Shown piece by piece: positions 54,654 through 64,000 of a stretch of 64,000 nucleotides of DNA. Position 1 is the stretch's first letter. Each line of letters opens with the position of its first letter. The translations under genes and the position numbers were made by a program. Source of the stretch: Pseudomonas sp. MH9.2. GTDB lineage: Bacteria > Pseudomonadota > Gammaproteobacteria > Pseudomonadales > Pseudomonadaceae. The notes beneath the pieces are model-generated. The model did no database searches. It saw nothing but the letters and a program-made list of their open reading frames with translations, and had not been told where the DNA came from. The stretch is taken from assembly GCF_034353875.1 (NCBI RefSeq), contig NZ_CP133784.1, forward strand, positions 2,818,501-2,882,500. Direction: 5' to 3'.

Positions 54654-55199
54654 ATGAACAACAGCCTGTCTGAAAGCCCCAACCTATCACGTCGGGGCGT
54701 GCTGAAAATCGGCCTGTGCGCCAGCGCCTTCCTGTCCACTGCCGGGCTCGCGGCGAGCCTGAGCGGTTGCTCGGCCAGCACGCCTGCCAGCGGCTTTGCC
54801 GTATTACGCAGCAGTGATCTGCCATTCCTGCGCGCACTGATTCCAGTGATGCTCAAAGGCAGTCTGGGTGAGATTGCGCTACCGAACGCCATCGCGGGCA
54901 CCCTGCAAAGCATCGACGCCAGCCTTGATCGACTGTCGCCGGAGATGCTCAAACTGACGCAGCAACTGTTCGATGTACTGGCGCTGCCCGTCACCCGAGG
55001 TCCATTGACCGGTGTCTGGGGCGGCTGGGAAAATGCCAGCCCGTTGCAGATGACGGCCTTCCTCAATCGCTGGGAAAACAGCGCATTGAGCCTGTTACGC
55101 ATGGGCCATGGCGCCTTGCTGAAGCTGGTGACGATGGCTTGGTACAGCCGCCCGGAATCGTGGGCGCATTGCGGTTATCCCGGCCCGCCGACTGTTTGA
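54654..55199 (+). CDS. laoB: Tat-signal small subunit LaoB-like
   Basis: A 181-residue protein. The N-terminus has a twin-arginine motif (LSRRGVLKIG) followed by a hydrophobic stretch and LSGCS, so it could be exported folded and possibly lipidated. The mature region (LRSSDLPFLRALIPVMLKG, then LTGVWGGWENASPLQMTAFLNRWE) resembles small subunits that accompany GMC-type oxidoreductases. It lies between the aldehyde dehydrogenase and the GMC oxidoreductase with which it probably forms a complex. In P. aeruginosa laoB is part of the long-chain alcohol oxidation operon; its exact job is unresolved. Confidence 0.85.
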   Translation: MNNSLSESPNLSRRGVLKIGLCASAFLSTAGLAASLSGCSASTPASGFAVLRSSDLPFLRALIPVMLKGSLGEIALPNAIAGTLQSIDASLDRLSPEMLKLTQQLFDVLALPVTRGPLTGVWGGWENASPLQMTAFLNRWENSALSLLRMGHGALLKLVTMAWYSRPESWAHCGYPGPPTV

Positions 55200-55246
55200 A
55201 CCACACATGCCCCACCCCCCAATAAAAATAAATAGATCGAGGCCCT

Positions 55247-56842
55247 ATGCCGGTTCCTGATGTGTTTCGAGAAGGCCTTGCCCGTGGCTGGAAAACCTAC
55301 AGCGGCGCGCAATTGACCCATGACCTGACGCTGGAGGCGGATGTCGCGATCATCGGCAGCGGCGCTGGCGGTGGCACCACGGCAGAAATCCTCAGCGCGG
55401 CTGGCTATAAGGTATTGCTGATCGAAGAAGGCCCGTTGAAAACCAGCAGCGACTTCAAGATGCTCGAAGATCAGGCTTATTCCAGCCTTTATCAGGAAGG
55501 CATCGGCCGCATGAGCAAGGATGGCGCGATTACCATCCTCCAGGGACGAGCCGTCGGCGGCACCACGCTGATCAACTGGACGTCGAGCTTTCGCACCCCC
55601 GAACCAACCCTGGAACACTGGGCCAAAGAACACGCGGTCAAAGGCCACAGCGCAGCCGAAATGGCGCCGTGGTTCGCCAAAATGGAACAGCGTCTGGGCG
55701 TTGCCCCGTGGGTCATGCCACCCAACGCCAACAACGATGTGATCCGCAACGGATGCGAGCAGTTGGGTTACAGCTGGAAAGTCATCCCGCGCAATGTACG
55801 CGGCTGCTGGAACCTAGGGTATTGCGGCATGGGCTGCCCGACCAATGCCAAACAATCGATGCTGGTCACGACCATCCCCGCGACTCTGGATAAGGGCGGC
55901 GAGCTGCTGTACCTGGCCCGCGCAGAACGGCTGGTGATCAAAGGTGACAAGGTTGTCGGCCTGCAATGCGTGGGCATGGATGAGCGCTGTGTGGCGCCCA
56001 ACGGTCGCAGTATCACAGTCAAGGCAAAGCACTACGTACTGGCCGGTGGCGGTATCAACAGCCCTGCCTTACTGATGCGCTCCGACGCCCCGGACCCGGA
56101 CAAGCGCGTGGGCAAGCGCACGTTTCTGCACCTGACGAGTTTTTCCGCAGCGTTGTTCGACCGGGTGATTAATCCGTTTTACGGCGCACCGCAGTCGATT
56201 TATTCCGACCATTTCCAATGGACCGACGGTGCCACAGGGCAGATGTCTTACAAGCTCGAAGTACCGCCCCTGCAACCGGCGCTGGCCAGCACGCTGCTCG
56301 GCGGCTTCGGCCAGGAAAACGCAGAGCGCATGGCCCAACTGCCTAATACCCACATGATGCTGGCCTTGATGCGTGACGGTTTTCACCCGGGCAGCCCGGG
56401 CGGCAGCGTGGAACTGCGCGGCGACGGCACGCCAGTGCTCGATTATCAGGTGTCGTCTTACGCCTGGGATGGCATTCGCCGGGCTTATCACAGCATGGCC
56501 GAGATCCAGTTTGCTGGCGGAGCTAAGGCGGTGATGCCGGTACACGAAGACGCTGGCTACGTGAAAAGCCTGGCCGAGGCACGATCAGTCATCGACGGTT
56601 TGAGCATGGAAACGTACCGCACCCGACTGGGCAGCGCCCATGTGATGGGCGGTTGTGCCATGGGTGAAGAGCCAAAAACCGCTGTATGCGATAGCCTTGG
56701 CCGGCATCATCAGTTGAGCAATCTGTCGATCCATGACGGCTCGTTATTTCCCACCAGTATCGGTGCCAACCCGCAACTTTCGGTCTATGGACTGACCGCG
56801 CAACTGGCGACTTTGCTGGGTGAAAGGCTAAGATCTGCTTAG
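55247..56842 (+). CDS. laoA: GMC family oxidoreductase, long-chain alcohol dehydrogenase LaoA-like
   Basis: A 531-residue flavoprotein. The FAD dinucleotide fold is at VAIIGSGAGGGTTAEIL (about residue 29). A cysteine-containing stretch RGCWNLGYCGMGCPTNAK follows, then YVLAGGGINSPALLMRS. The catalytic histidine is in GSAHVMGGCAMG and the C-terminal FAD contact is LSIHDGSLFPTSIGANPQLS. The cysteine-rich stretch is common in GMC dehydrogenases with small Tat subunits. No signal peptide is visible; it may be carried out with LaoB or remain at the membrane. It probably oxidises fatty alcohols to aldehydes for LaoC. Confidence 0.9.
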   Translation: MPVPDVFREGLARGWKTYSGAQLTHDLTLEADVAIIGSGAGGGTTAEILSAAGYKVLLIEEGPLKTSSDFKMLEDQAYSSLYQEGIGRMSKDGAITILQGRAVGGTTLINWTSSFRTPEPTLEHWAKEHAVKGHSAAEMAPWFAKMEQRLGVAPWVMPPNANNDVIRNGCEQLGYSWKVIPRNVRGCWNLGYCGMGCPTNAKQSMLVTTIPATLDKGGELLYLARAERLVIKGDKVVGLQCVGMDERCVAPNGRSITVKAKHYVLAGGGINSPALLMRSDAPDPDKRVGKRTFLHLTSFSAALFDRVINPFYGAPQSIYSDHFQWTDGATGQMSYKLEVPPLQPALASTLLGGFGQENAERMAQLPNTHMMLALMRDGFHPGSPGGSVELRGDGTPVLDYQVSSYAWDGIRRAYHSMAEIQFAGGAKAVMPVHEDAGYVKSLAEARSVIDGLSMETYRTRLGSAHVMGGCAMGEEPKTAVCDSLGRHHQLSNLSIHDGSLFPTSIGANPQLSVYGLTAQLATLLGERLRSA

Positions 56843-56868
56843 ATGCGTAGCACCGGAAGGCGCTGTAA

Positions 56869-57471
<603 letters not shown>

Positions 57472-57484
57472 GGTGCATCGGACG

Positions 57485-57805
<321 letters not shown>

Positions 57806-57869
57806 CCCCTTCGACGCTCCTGCACTCGCCAGCCGGGCTGCACTGCCTGTCGACAAAAGCGAGTTCCGG

Positions 57870-59576
57870 ATGACCCGTACGCTGAATCGTCTCCCCTCCC
57901 TGCTCGGCGCCCTGCTCCTGCTGTGCGCCCTTGCCGCTCAGGCCAAGGCACCGCAACAGGCCGCCATCGCCAGCCCCCATCCGCAAGCCACAGCCGCCGG
58001 TCGAGAAATATTGTTCATCGGCGGCAACGCGTTCGACGCTGCCGTGGCGGTCAGTGCCGCGCTGGCGGTGGTCGAGCCTTATGCTTCCGGGCTGGGCGGT
58101 GGCGGGTTCTTCCTGCTGCGGCAAAGCGCTGAGCCGATTCGCTATCAGTTCCTTGATGCCCGCGAACGCGCACCACTCCAGGCCAACCAGAGCATGTATC
58201 GCCGCGACGGCAAGGTACAACCCACGCTGTCGCTCAACGGCCCACTGGCCGCCGCCATTCCGGGCTTGCCAGCGGCGCTGGTCGAACTGGCCGAGCATTA
58301 CGGTAAACTGCCGCTGAAAACCTCGCTGGCCCCGGCCATCCGCTTGGCGTATCAGGGGTTTGCCGTCGATCCTGTTTACCGGGAGCGCGCTGGCTGGCGT
58401 TTGTCCGCCTTGCGCGACGACCCGGAGAGCACCCGGCTGTTTCTGCGCCACGGGAACATCCCGGCGCTGGGCGAGATCATCAAACAACCGGAACTGGGGC
58501 TGACCCTTGATCGCTTTGCCGACAAGGGGCGCGCCGGTTTCTACGAAGGCCTGACCGGTCAGGCGCTGGTCAAAGGGGTCAGGTCCGCTGGCGGCATCTG
58601 GACAGACGACGATCTGCAGCGCTATCGAGTGGTTGCCCGGGCGCCGCTACGCTTCCCATTAGCCGATAATCGCGAGTTGATCAGCGCCCCGCCACCCTCC
58701 GCAGGCGGCATCGCGCTGGCCCAGAGCCTGACGATGTTGCAGCAGTTGCCGTGGCGTGAGGCCGACAAGGTGCAGCGTGCCCACTACGTGGTCGAAGTGC
58801 TGCGCCGGGCTTACCGCGACCGAGGCTTGCTGGGCGATCCGGATTTCGTCAGCAACCCATTGGCCCATGTACTTGATCGCGACTACCTAAAGCAGCTGGC
58901 TCGCGACATCGACCCACACGACGCGACGCCCAGCGCCAGCCTGCCGCCTGCGCCTAAATGGCGTGAGGGCGATCACACCACTCATTTCGCCATCCTCGAC
59001 AGCGAGGGCAATGCGGTCGCTGCGACGCTTTCGGTGAATCTGCCGTTCGGGTCAGCCTTCAGCGTGCCCGGTACTGGCGTGGTATTGAATAACGAAATGG
59101 ACGACTTTGCCGCCGACCCGCAAGGCAGCAACGCTTACGGTCTGGCCGGCAGCCAAGCGAACGCCATCGCGGCGGGCAAGCGGCCGCTGTCGAGCATGAG
59201 CCCAAGCTTTATTGAAAGTCCAACCGAGTTCAGCGCCTTCGGCACACCGGGCGGCAGCCGTATTCCGAGCATGGTGCTGCTGTCGATCCTGCAATACCTG
59301 GACGGACAACCCGTTGCGACATGGCCTGCCGTGCCGCGCTATCACCACCAGTATTTGCCGGATGTTATCGAGTACGAACCCGACGCCTTTTCTCCAGAGC
59401 AACTGACTGAGCTGCAAGCACGCGGCTACAGCCTCAAGGACACCAAGCGCGCCTATGGCAATCAGCAGGTGCTGTTCTGGAACAAGGACAACGCCAAGGT
59501 CGAAGCCGCGAGCGATCCTCGCGGGCTTGGGATTCCAGCAGTGTTCGACCCGACAGTCAGGCAAGCCGCGCCTTAG
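57870..59576 (+). CDS. ggt: Gamma-glutamyltransferase
   Basis: A 568-residue periplasmic N-terminal nucleophile hydrolase that cleaves gamma-glutamyl bonds of glutathione and its conjugates. The signal peptide is LLGALLLLCALAAQAKA. The precursor is expected to cut itself before Thr370 in DHTTHFAI, which becomes the nucleophile of the small subunit. Other landmarks are GNAFDAAVAVSAALAVVEP, GLGGGGFFLL, the PPPSAGGIALAQ strand and the FGTPGGSRIPS oxyanion region. Pseudomonads have several paralogues, so the substrate may not be glutathione itself. Confidence 0.92.
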   Translation: MTRTLNRLPSLLGALLLLCALAAQAKAPQQAAIASPHPQATAAGREILFIGGNAFDAAVAVSAALAVVEPYASGLGGGGFFLLRQSAEPIRYQFLDARERAPLQANQSMYRRDGKVQPTLSLNGPLAAAIPGLPAALVELAEHYGKLPLKTSLAPAIRLAYQGFAVDPVYRERAGWRLSALRDDPESTRLFLRHGNIPALGEIIKQPELGLTLDRFADKGRAGFYEGLTGQALVKGVRSAGGIWTDDDLQRYRVVARAPLRFPLADNRELISAPPPSAGGIALAQSLTMLQQLPWREADKVQRAHYVVEVLRRAYRDRGLLGDPDFVSNPLAHVLDRDYLKQLARDIDPHDATPSASLPPAPKWREGDHTTHFAILDSEGNAVAATLSVNLPFGSAFSVPGTGVVLNNEMDDFAADPQGSNAYGLAGSQANAIAAGKRPLSSMSPSFIESPTEFSAFGTPGGSRIPSMVLLSILQYLDGQPVATWPAVPRYHHQYLPDVIEYEPDAFSPEQLTELQARGYSLKDTKRAYGNQQVLFWNKDNAKVEAASDPRGLGIPAVFDPTVRQAAP

Positions 59577-59594
59577 CGTTTATCGCGACGCCGG

Positions 59595-59933
59595 TTATTC
59601 GCGTTTGTTGTAGCCATCGCCCGTACAACCCAGGCAGCGGACGAACGCGGACTTACCAGGGTCCACCACCAACGCCTTGCCCGCGTCGCCAATGCCACCG
59701 CCAGTTGCGGTAAACGGCAGCGCCACCACGAACAGTACGGCACCCACCAGAGTTGCCGCGATCAGCAAAGGCCGGGCAATCAACAGGTCGCCGATCATGG
59801 CGTAGGCCGGCGGCGCTTCGAGGGAGTAGGTTGGATCTCCGCTCCCGTGTGACTCTGCTTGAGCCTGTGCAGGCAGCACCTGCAATCCGAACAGCAAGGC
59901 CAAGGCAACAGCGAGGGTACGAAACGGACTCAT
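59595..59933 (-). CDS. Small exported or membrane protein of unknown function
   Basis: A 112-residue protein that I do not recognise by function. It has a signal peptide ([21 protein letters not shown]) and one membrane helix in the middle ([19 protein letters not shown]). A glycine-rich turn follows, then a C-terminal tail [16 protein letters not shown] with a CxxC pair. The ATG at MSPFRTLA matches the signal peptide start. It is convergent with ggt and lies between that gene and mutM, as similar genes do in related genomes. The CxxC pair could bind a metal or be redox active. Confidence 0.75.
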   Translation of the reverse strand: MSPFRTLAVALALLFGLQVLPAQAQAESHGSGDPTYSLEAPPAYAMIGDLLIARPLLIAATLVGAVLFVVALPFTATGGGIGDAGKALVVDPGKSAFVRCLGCTGDGYNKRE

Positions 59934-60060
59934 GGCGTGATCCTTCAAGCTCAACGGTAGTAATGATCGTCACTATAAACAGCGGCGCTGGTTACGCAAG
60001 GTTTGCAGCTGTCAGATGCCATTTCAGGCAGGCGCGGGCAAGGCCGCGATTACAGGATAT

Positions 60061-60873
60061 CTATGTCTGGCAACGCGGGCAGTACACGCTGGTACGTTGA
60101 CCGAGTTTTACTTCGCGCAACTCGGTACCGCAGACTTTGCACGGCTGATGGCCGCGACCGTAAACGAACAGCTCCTGCTGAAAGTAGCCGGGCTGACCAT
60201 CGCCGCCGATAAAATCCTTGAGGGTGGTGCCGCCGCGCTCGATGGCGTGGATAAGAATGCGCTTGATCTCGATCGCCAGCTTCATATAACGCGCCCGGGA
60301 GATGCTCTTAGCCTCGCGACGCGGGTCGATACCGGCGGCAAACAAGGCTTCAGTCGCGTAAATATTACCGACTCCGACCACCACCGCGTTGTCCATGATG
60401 AAAGGTTTGACCGCCATTGAGCGTCCCCGGGAACGTTCGAACAGACGTTCCCCATCGAACAGCTCGGTCAACGGCTCCGGCCCGAGACGAATCAGCAATT
60501 CGTGATTGAGCGGGTCAAGGCTCCAGAGCATCGCACCAAAACGGCGCGGGTCGGTGTAGCGCAGGGCCATGCCCGACTCCAGCTCGATATCCACATGCTC
60601 ATGCTTGGCCGCAGGCAATCCGGCGTCGACCAGACGCAAATTACCCGACATGCCCAAATGACTGATCAACGTTCCGACCTCGGCATTGATCAACAGGTAC
60701 TTGGCGCGACGCGCCACCGATACAATCCGCTGCCCGGACAGGCGCACGTCCAGGTCCTCGGGGATCGGCCAGCGCAAACGCCGGTCACGAACGATCACGC
60801 GACTGACGCGCTGACCTTCCAGATACGGCGCGATGCCCCGGCGGGTGGTTTCGACTTCAGGTAATTCAGGCAT
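60061..60873 (-). CDS. mutM: Formamidopyrimidine-DNA glycosylase
   Basis: Base-excision repair enzyme removing 8-oxoguanine opposite C. The 270-residue protein begins [13 protein letters not shown]; after removal of Met, Pro is the nucleophile and the next Glu assists. The helix-two-turn-helix follows [15 protein letters not shown], and the C-terminal zinc finger has four cysteines in CKVCGT and CPRC. The ATG directly before PELPEVE is required for activity, so upstream in-frame codons are ignored. Confidence 0.97.
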   Translation of the reverse strand: MPELPEVETTRRGIAPYLEGQRVSRVIVRDRRLRWPIPEDLDVRLSGQRIVSVARRAKYLLINAEVGTLISHLGMSGNLRLVDAGLPAAKHEHVDIELESGMALRYTDPRRFGAMLWSLDPLNHELLIRLGPEPLTELFDGERLFERSRGRSMAVKPFIMDNAVVVGVGNIYATEALFAAGIDPRREAKSISRARYMKLAIEIKRILIHAIERGGTTLKDFIGGDGQPGYFQQELFVYGRGHQPCKVCGTELREVKLGQRTSVYCPRCQT

Positions 60874-60905
60874 TGGCGACCCGGACAAAGGAACGAGTGA
60901 TCGGG

Positions 60906-61772
60906 CTAGCGGACGCCCAACTCGTGAATGGATTCTTTGAGGTTCTCAAAATCGTAATCGGAAAGCCCCACGTAATCCAGAATCAGATGACCGATGCTGT
61001 TCCACTCATGGTCTTCACCCTGATTGCCCAGCACCCGATAGGACGCACAGACATGTTCGGCCATTTTCAGGATCGCCAGCAAGTTCTTCAGTTGGCTGTT
61101 GTGACCCGACTCGTCCTGGAAGATCGCCAACGCATTGTGATGGTTGGCAATAGCGTTGCTGACATGCTCCGGCAAACGCCAGGACTTGGCGGTGAAATAA
61201 CCGACCACGGCATGGTTGGTATTGAATGTATGGTTCTCTGTGTCCACCACACGACAGGTCGGGCTCGCCTTGGCGTAAGCGTCTTCCAACACACTCATGT
61301 AGTTGGGGAAGCGCTTGAGCATCAGCGGAATGCCACAGTCATGGAACAGCCCCAGCGCATAGGCCTCGTCCACCGCCTGTGAGCCGGTGCGTTTGGCCAG
61401 CGTCAGGCTGGTCATCGCCACATCCTGCGCGGAGTCCCAGAAACGGTTGAGGGTAACGATGGTTTCGTCGGTCATCTCGCCCTTGATCGACTGCGCGTTG
61501 ATCAGGTTGATGATCGAGGCACTGCCCAGCAGATTTACCGCGCGCTCAATCGAGGCGATTTTATTGGTCAGGCCGTAATACGGTGAATTAACGATTTTCA
61601 ACAATGCGCCGGACAAGCCCGGATCCTGCGCGATCAACCGGGCAATCGCCCCCAGGTCCGGATCAGGCATGTATTGCTCCATCTGCAAATCCACCATGAT
61701 CTGCGGCTGTGGCGGCACACTGATGCCTTGCAAGGCCTGCTGAATCTGCTCGGTGGTTAGCGCTTGGGACAT
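60906..61772 (-). CDS. HDOD domain protein
   Basis: A 288-residue cytoplasmic protein with an HDOD domain, a relative of HD phosphohydrolases without catalytic metal ligands. Typical stretches are [23 protein letters not shown], then [18 protein letters not shown] and the [19 protein letters not shown] segment. Such proteins are thought to act as signalling scaffolds. The [12 protein letters not shown] is used; 20 codons in frame upstream are not conserved. It lies 32 bases upstream of mutM on the same strand and divergent from the methyltransferase gene. Confidence 0.88.
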   Translation of the reverse strand: MSQALTTEQIQQALQGISVPPQPQIMVDLQMEQYMPDPDLGAIARLIAQDPGLSGALLKIVNSPYYGLTNKIASIERAVNLLGSASIINLINAQSIKGEMTDETIVTLNRFWDSAQDVAMTSLTLAKRTGSQAVDEAYALGLFHDCGIPLMLKRFPNYMSVLEDAYAKASPTCRVVDTENHTFNTNHAVVGYFTAKSWRLPEHVSNAIANHHNALAIFQDESGHNSQLKNLLAILKMAEHVCASYRVLGNQGEDHEWNSIGHLILDYVGLSDYDFENLKESIHELGVR

Positions 61773-61902
61773 AAATACACACTCAGGACTAGGCGGCAAT
61801 TTTAACCTTTGTGGAGGGGCATCCGACAACACTCAGAACGATGCAATAGACTCCGCCAGTGGTTTATTCCAGTGATCAGGGCCCCGAGCGTGGATGACGC
61901 GT

Positions 61903-61908
61903 TATAAT
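61903..61908 (+). promoter_or_regulatory. Probable -10 box of the rlmI-like gene
   Basis: A perfect TATAAT lies 27 bases before the ATG and is followed by a C/T-rich leader. No convincing -35 hexamer is visible at 16-18 bases upstream. Confidence 0.5.
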
Positions 61909-61934
61909 CTCGCTCTTTTTTCCGGAGCGACGTC

Positions 61935-63131
61935 ATGTCCCTGCCTAGCTTGCGCCTCAAAGCCAATGCCGACCGTCGCTTGCGCGCCGGCCACTTGTGG
62001 GTCTACAGCAACGAAATCGATGTAGCCGCCACCCCGCTCAACGGCTTTGCTGCGGGCGATCAAGCCATTCTGGAAGCTGCCGGCGGCAAGCCGTTGGGCA
62101 TTGTGGCAATGAGCCCCAACAACCTGATCTGCGCACGCCTGCTGTCCCGCGACATCAAAGTGCCGCTGGATAAATCGTTGCTGGTACACCGCCTGAACGT
62201 CGCGCTGTCGTTGCGCGAACGCCTGTTCGACAAGCCTTATTACCGCCTGGTGTTCGGCGACTCCGACCTGCTGCCGGGTCTGGTGGTCGATCGTTTTGGC
62301 GACATCCTAGTGGTGCAACTGGCTTCCGCCACCATGGAAAACCACAAGGACGACCTGCTCGCGGCCTTGATTCAAGTAATCAAGCCGAGCGGTATCCTGT
62401 TCAAGAACGACTCCGCCGCACGCGATGCCGAAGGCCTCAACCGTTACGTCGAGACCGCCTTCGGCCTAGTGCCTGAGTGGGTTGCGCTGGAAGAGAACGG
62501 GGTGAAATTCGAAGCGCCGGTCATGGCCGGACAGAAAACCGGCTGGTTCTATGACCACCGCATGAACCGCGCGCGCATGGCACCGTACGTCAAAGGCAAA
62601 CGCGTCCTGGACCTGTTCAGCTACATCGGCGGCTGGGGCGTGCAAGCGGCCGCTTTCGGTGCCAGCGATGTCACCTGCGTCGACGCATCTTCCTTCGCGC
62701 TGGACGGCGTTGAACGTAACGCGGCACTCAACGGTTTCACCGACAAAGTGGCGTGCATCGAAGGCGACGTGTTCGAAGCATTGAAGGAGCTGAAAAACGG
62801 CGAAGAGCGTTTCGACGTGATCGTTGCTGATCCACCGGCCTTCATCAAACGCAAAAAAGACCTGAAAAACGGCGAAGGCGCTTACCGCCGTCTCAACGAA
62901 CAGGCCATGCGCCTGCTCAGCAAAGACGGGATTCTGATCAGCGCTTCCTGCTCGATGCACCTGCCGGAGGACGACCTGCAAAACATCCTCCTGACCAGCG
63001 CCCGCCATCTGGACCGCAACATGCAGTTGCTGGAACGCGGCGGCCAAGGCCCGGACCACCCGGTGCACCCGGCGATTGCCGAAACGCGCTATATCAAAAG
63101 CATGACCTGCCGGTTGCTGCCAAACAGCTGA
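61935..63131 (+). CDS. rlmI: RlmI-like 23S rRNA (cytosine-C5) methyltransferase
   Basis: A 398-residue SAM-dependent methyltransferase. The N-terminal PUA-like domain starts LRLKANADRRLRAGHLWVYSNEID, followed by an EEHEAD-type middle domain. The catalytic domain has motif I VLDLFSYIGGWGVQAAAFGA, VDASSFALDGVERNAALNG and the catalytic VADPPAFIKRKKD with the later SCSMHL cysteine. E. coli RlmI makes m5C1962 in 23S rRNA; the same target is likely but not shown here. It ends before a REP-type repeat. Confidence 0.9.
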   Translation: MSLPSLRLKANADRRLRAGHLWVYSNEIDVAATPLNGFAAGDQAILEAAGGKPLGIVAMSPNNLICARLLSRDIKVPLDKSLLVHRLNVALSLRERLFDKPYYRLVFGDSDLLPGLVVDRFGDILVVQLASATMENHKDDLLAALIQVIKPSGILFKNDSAARDAEGLNRYVETAFGLVPEWVALEENGVKFEAPVMAGQKTGWFYDHRMNRARMAPYVKGKRVLDLFSYIGGWGVQAAAFGASDVTCVDASSFALDGVERNAALNGFTDKVACIEGDVFEALKELKNGEERFDVIVADPPAFIKRKKDLKNGEGAYRRLNEQAMRLLSKDGILISASCSMHLPEDDLQNILLTSARHLDRNMQLLERGGQGPDHPVHPAIAETRYIKSMTCRLLPNS

Positions 63132-63147
63132 TCACTGCTTCTCGGCC

Positions 63148-63213
63148 AATCGCGGGCAAGCCCGCTCCTACTGTAGGAGCGGGTTTGCCCGCGATTAAGG
63201 TCGGAACGACCTT
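63148..63213. repeat. REP-type intergenic repeat
   Basis: A near-perfect palindrome (63148-63195; arms with one G-T pair) containing TAGGAGCGGG and GCCCGCGATT blocks, followed by a small hairpin AAGGTCG-gaa-CGACCTT (63197-63213). The inner sequences match those at 37916-37983. It lies between the rlmI-like gene and ilvD. Confidence 0.85.
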
Positions 63214-63418
63214 CGGCATTCCTTCCTGACGCCGCAGGTGTAGAATCGCCTTTATTCATCGCCAGTCATCCCCGGCGGGTTTATGAGCTCAGGCCGAGCG
63301 CGCGGCGATCCCGTGGCGTCATCGGTTCACCGCAGCATCCGGTCACTGCCGGGTGTCTGTGTCGTCAATAGAAGCTCTCTCCCTTTCCTGATACCTGATT
63401 TGCCGCCAGGAGCGCTCC
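63214..63418 (+). promoter_or_regulatory. Leader region of ilvD
   Basis: About 205 bases between the REP repeat and ilvD. A TAGAAT (63241-63246) is a candidate -10 box, which would give a leader of about 165 bases. AGGAG six bases before the ATG is a strong ribosome binding site. I see no leader peptide rich in Ile/Leu/Val. Confidence 0.4.
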
Positions 63419-64000
63419 ATGCCTGATTACCGCTCGAAAACGTCTACCCACGGCCGCAATATGGCCGGCGCTCGCGCTTTGTGGCGCGCCACCGGGATGA
63501 AAGACGCCGACTTCAAAAAACCGATCATTGCCATCGCCAACTCGTTCACCCAGTTCGTGCCCGGCCATGTGCACCTCAAAGACATGGGCCAACTGGTCGC
63601 TCGCGAAATCGAACGCGCCGGTGGCGTGGCCAAGGAATTCAACACCATTGCCGTGGATGACGGCATCGCCATGGGTCACGACGGCATGCTGTATTCGCTG
63701 CCGAGCCGCGAGATCATCGCCGACTCCGTGGAATACATGGTCAACGCCCACTGCGCCGACGCCATCGTCTGCATTTCCAACTGCGACAAAATCACCCCCG
63801 GTATGTTGATGGCCGCCTTGCGCCTGAATATCCCGGTGATCTTCGTGTCCGGCGGCCCGATGGAAGCTGGCAAGACCAAACTGGCCAGCCACGGTCTGGA
63901 CCTGGTCGACGCGATGGTGATCGCCGCTGACTCCGAAGCCAGCGATGAAAAAGTCGCCGAATACGAGCGCAGTGCGTGCCCGACATGCGGCTCTTGCTCC
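63419..64000 (+). CDS. ilvD: Dihydroxy-acid dehydratase (3' end outside window)
   Basis: Dehydrates dihydroxy-acid precursors of valine, leucine and isoleucine using an iron-sulfur cluster. The first 194 codons are in the window. Recognisable parts are [35 protein letters not shown], the cysteine in [18 protein letters not shown] and the C-P-T-C-G-S-C-S stretch at the edge; these cysteines bind the cluster. AGGAG lies six bases before the ATG. The full protein is expected to be about 610 residues. Confidence 0.97.
   Translation, partial: MPDYRSKTSTHGRNMAGARALWRATGMKDADFKKPIIAIANSFTQFVPGHVHLKDMGQLVAREIERAGGVAKEFNTIAVDDGIAMGHDGMLYSLPSREIIADSVEYMVNAHCADAIVCISNCDKITPGMLMAALRLNIPVIFVSGGPMEAGKTKLASHGLDLVDAMVIAADSEASDEKVAEYERSACPTCGSCS

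Overview
The window reads as a chromosomal segment of a Pseudomonas of the fluorescens type. Codon use is GC-rich throughout. Gene order (pilGHIJ-chpA-chpC, gshB, tonB3, yqgE, ruvX, pyrR-pyrB-pyrC', pilT, yggS-proC-yggT, metXW, rdgB-hemW, trmB, thiG-thiS, mtgA, rpoH-ftsX-ftsE-ftsY, rsmD, lao genes, coaD, mutM, ilvD) follows, as far as I remember it, the pseudomonad backbone next to ilvD. Short REP-type repeats built on TGTAGGAGC arms sit between genes. I see no rRNA, tRNA, CRISPR array, insertion sequence or prophage.

Layout. 1-6069 (minus): malonate decarboxylase operon mdcABCDEGH, cut at the left edge inside mdcH, with a perfect 11-bp palindrome upstream of mdcA. 6363-7511: a Fic-family AMP-transferase gene with a four-half-site repeat array at its 5' side. 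7623-17663 (minus): the twitching/surface-sensing chemosensory cluster pilG-pilH-pilI-pilJ-chpA-chpC, without the pilK and chpB adaptation genes and with a terminator-like hairpin between pilI and pilJ. 17924-23887 (plus): gshB, tonB3-like, yqgE, ruvX, pyrR, pyrB and the inactive dihydroorotase pyrC'.

23984-29163 (minus) is the accessory part: a type VI secretion lipase (Tle1-type), two tandemly duplicated lipoprotein genes that are probably its immunity genes, a DUF4123 adaptor and a TM2-domain gene. An NlpC/P60 gene and pilT follow. 31279-37909 (plus) holds yggS-proC-yggT, metX-metW-DUF4426-rdgB-hemW and DUF3392. 37986-40296 (minus) holds trmB, thiG, thiS and a DUF423 gene. Then come mtgA and, convergent to it, ftsY-ftsE-ftsX-rpoH.

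45551-51368 (plus) carries an active/inactive M16 peptidase pair, rsmD, a YheT-like hydrolase and azlCD. 51398-56842 carries sseA and the long-chain alcohol oxidation genes laoR/laoCBA, with a palindrome lying over a promoter in the divergent gap. coaD, a 2[4Fe-4S] ferredoxin, a gamma-glutamyltransferase, a small membrane protein, mutM, an HDOD protein, an rlmI-like methyltransferase and the start of ilvD close the window.

Most of the window is well-known housekeeping. The most unusual region is the lipase/immunity module. The two lipoprotein genes are 542-bp tandem copies, nearly identical except for a 28-residue block and the extreme C-terminus. The second copy begins at the same tail ATG that starts the lipase gene. 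I found no vgrG next to the module. No gene-free stretch exceeds about 300 bases.
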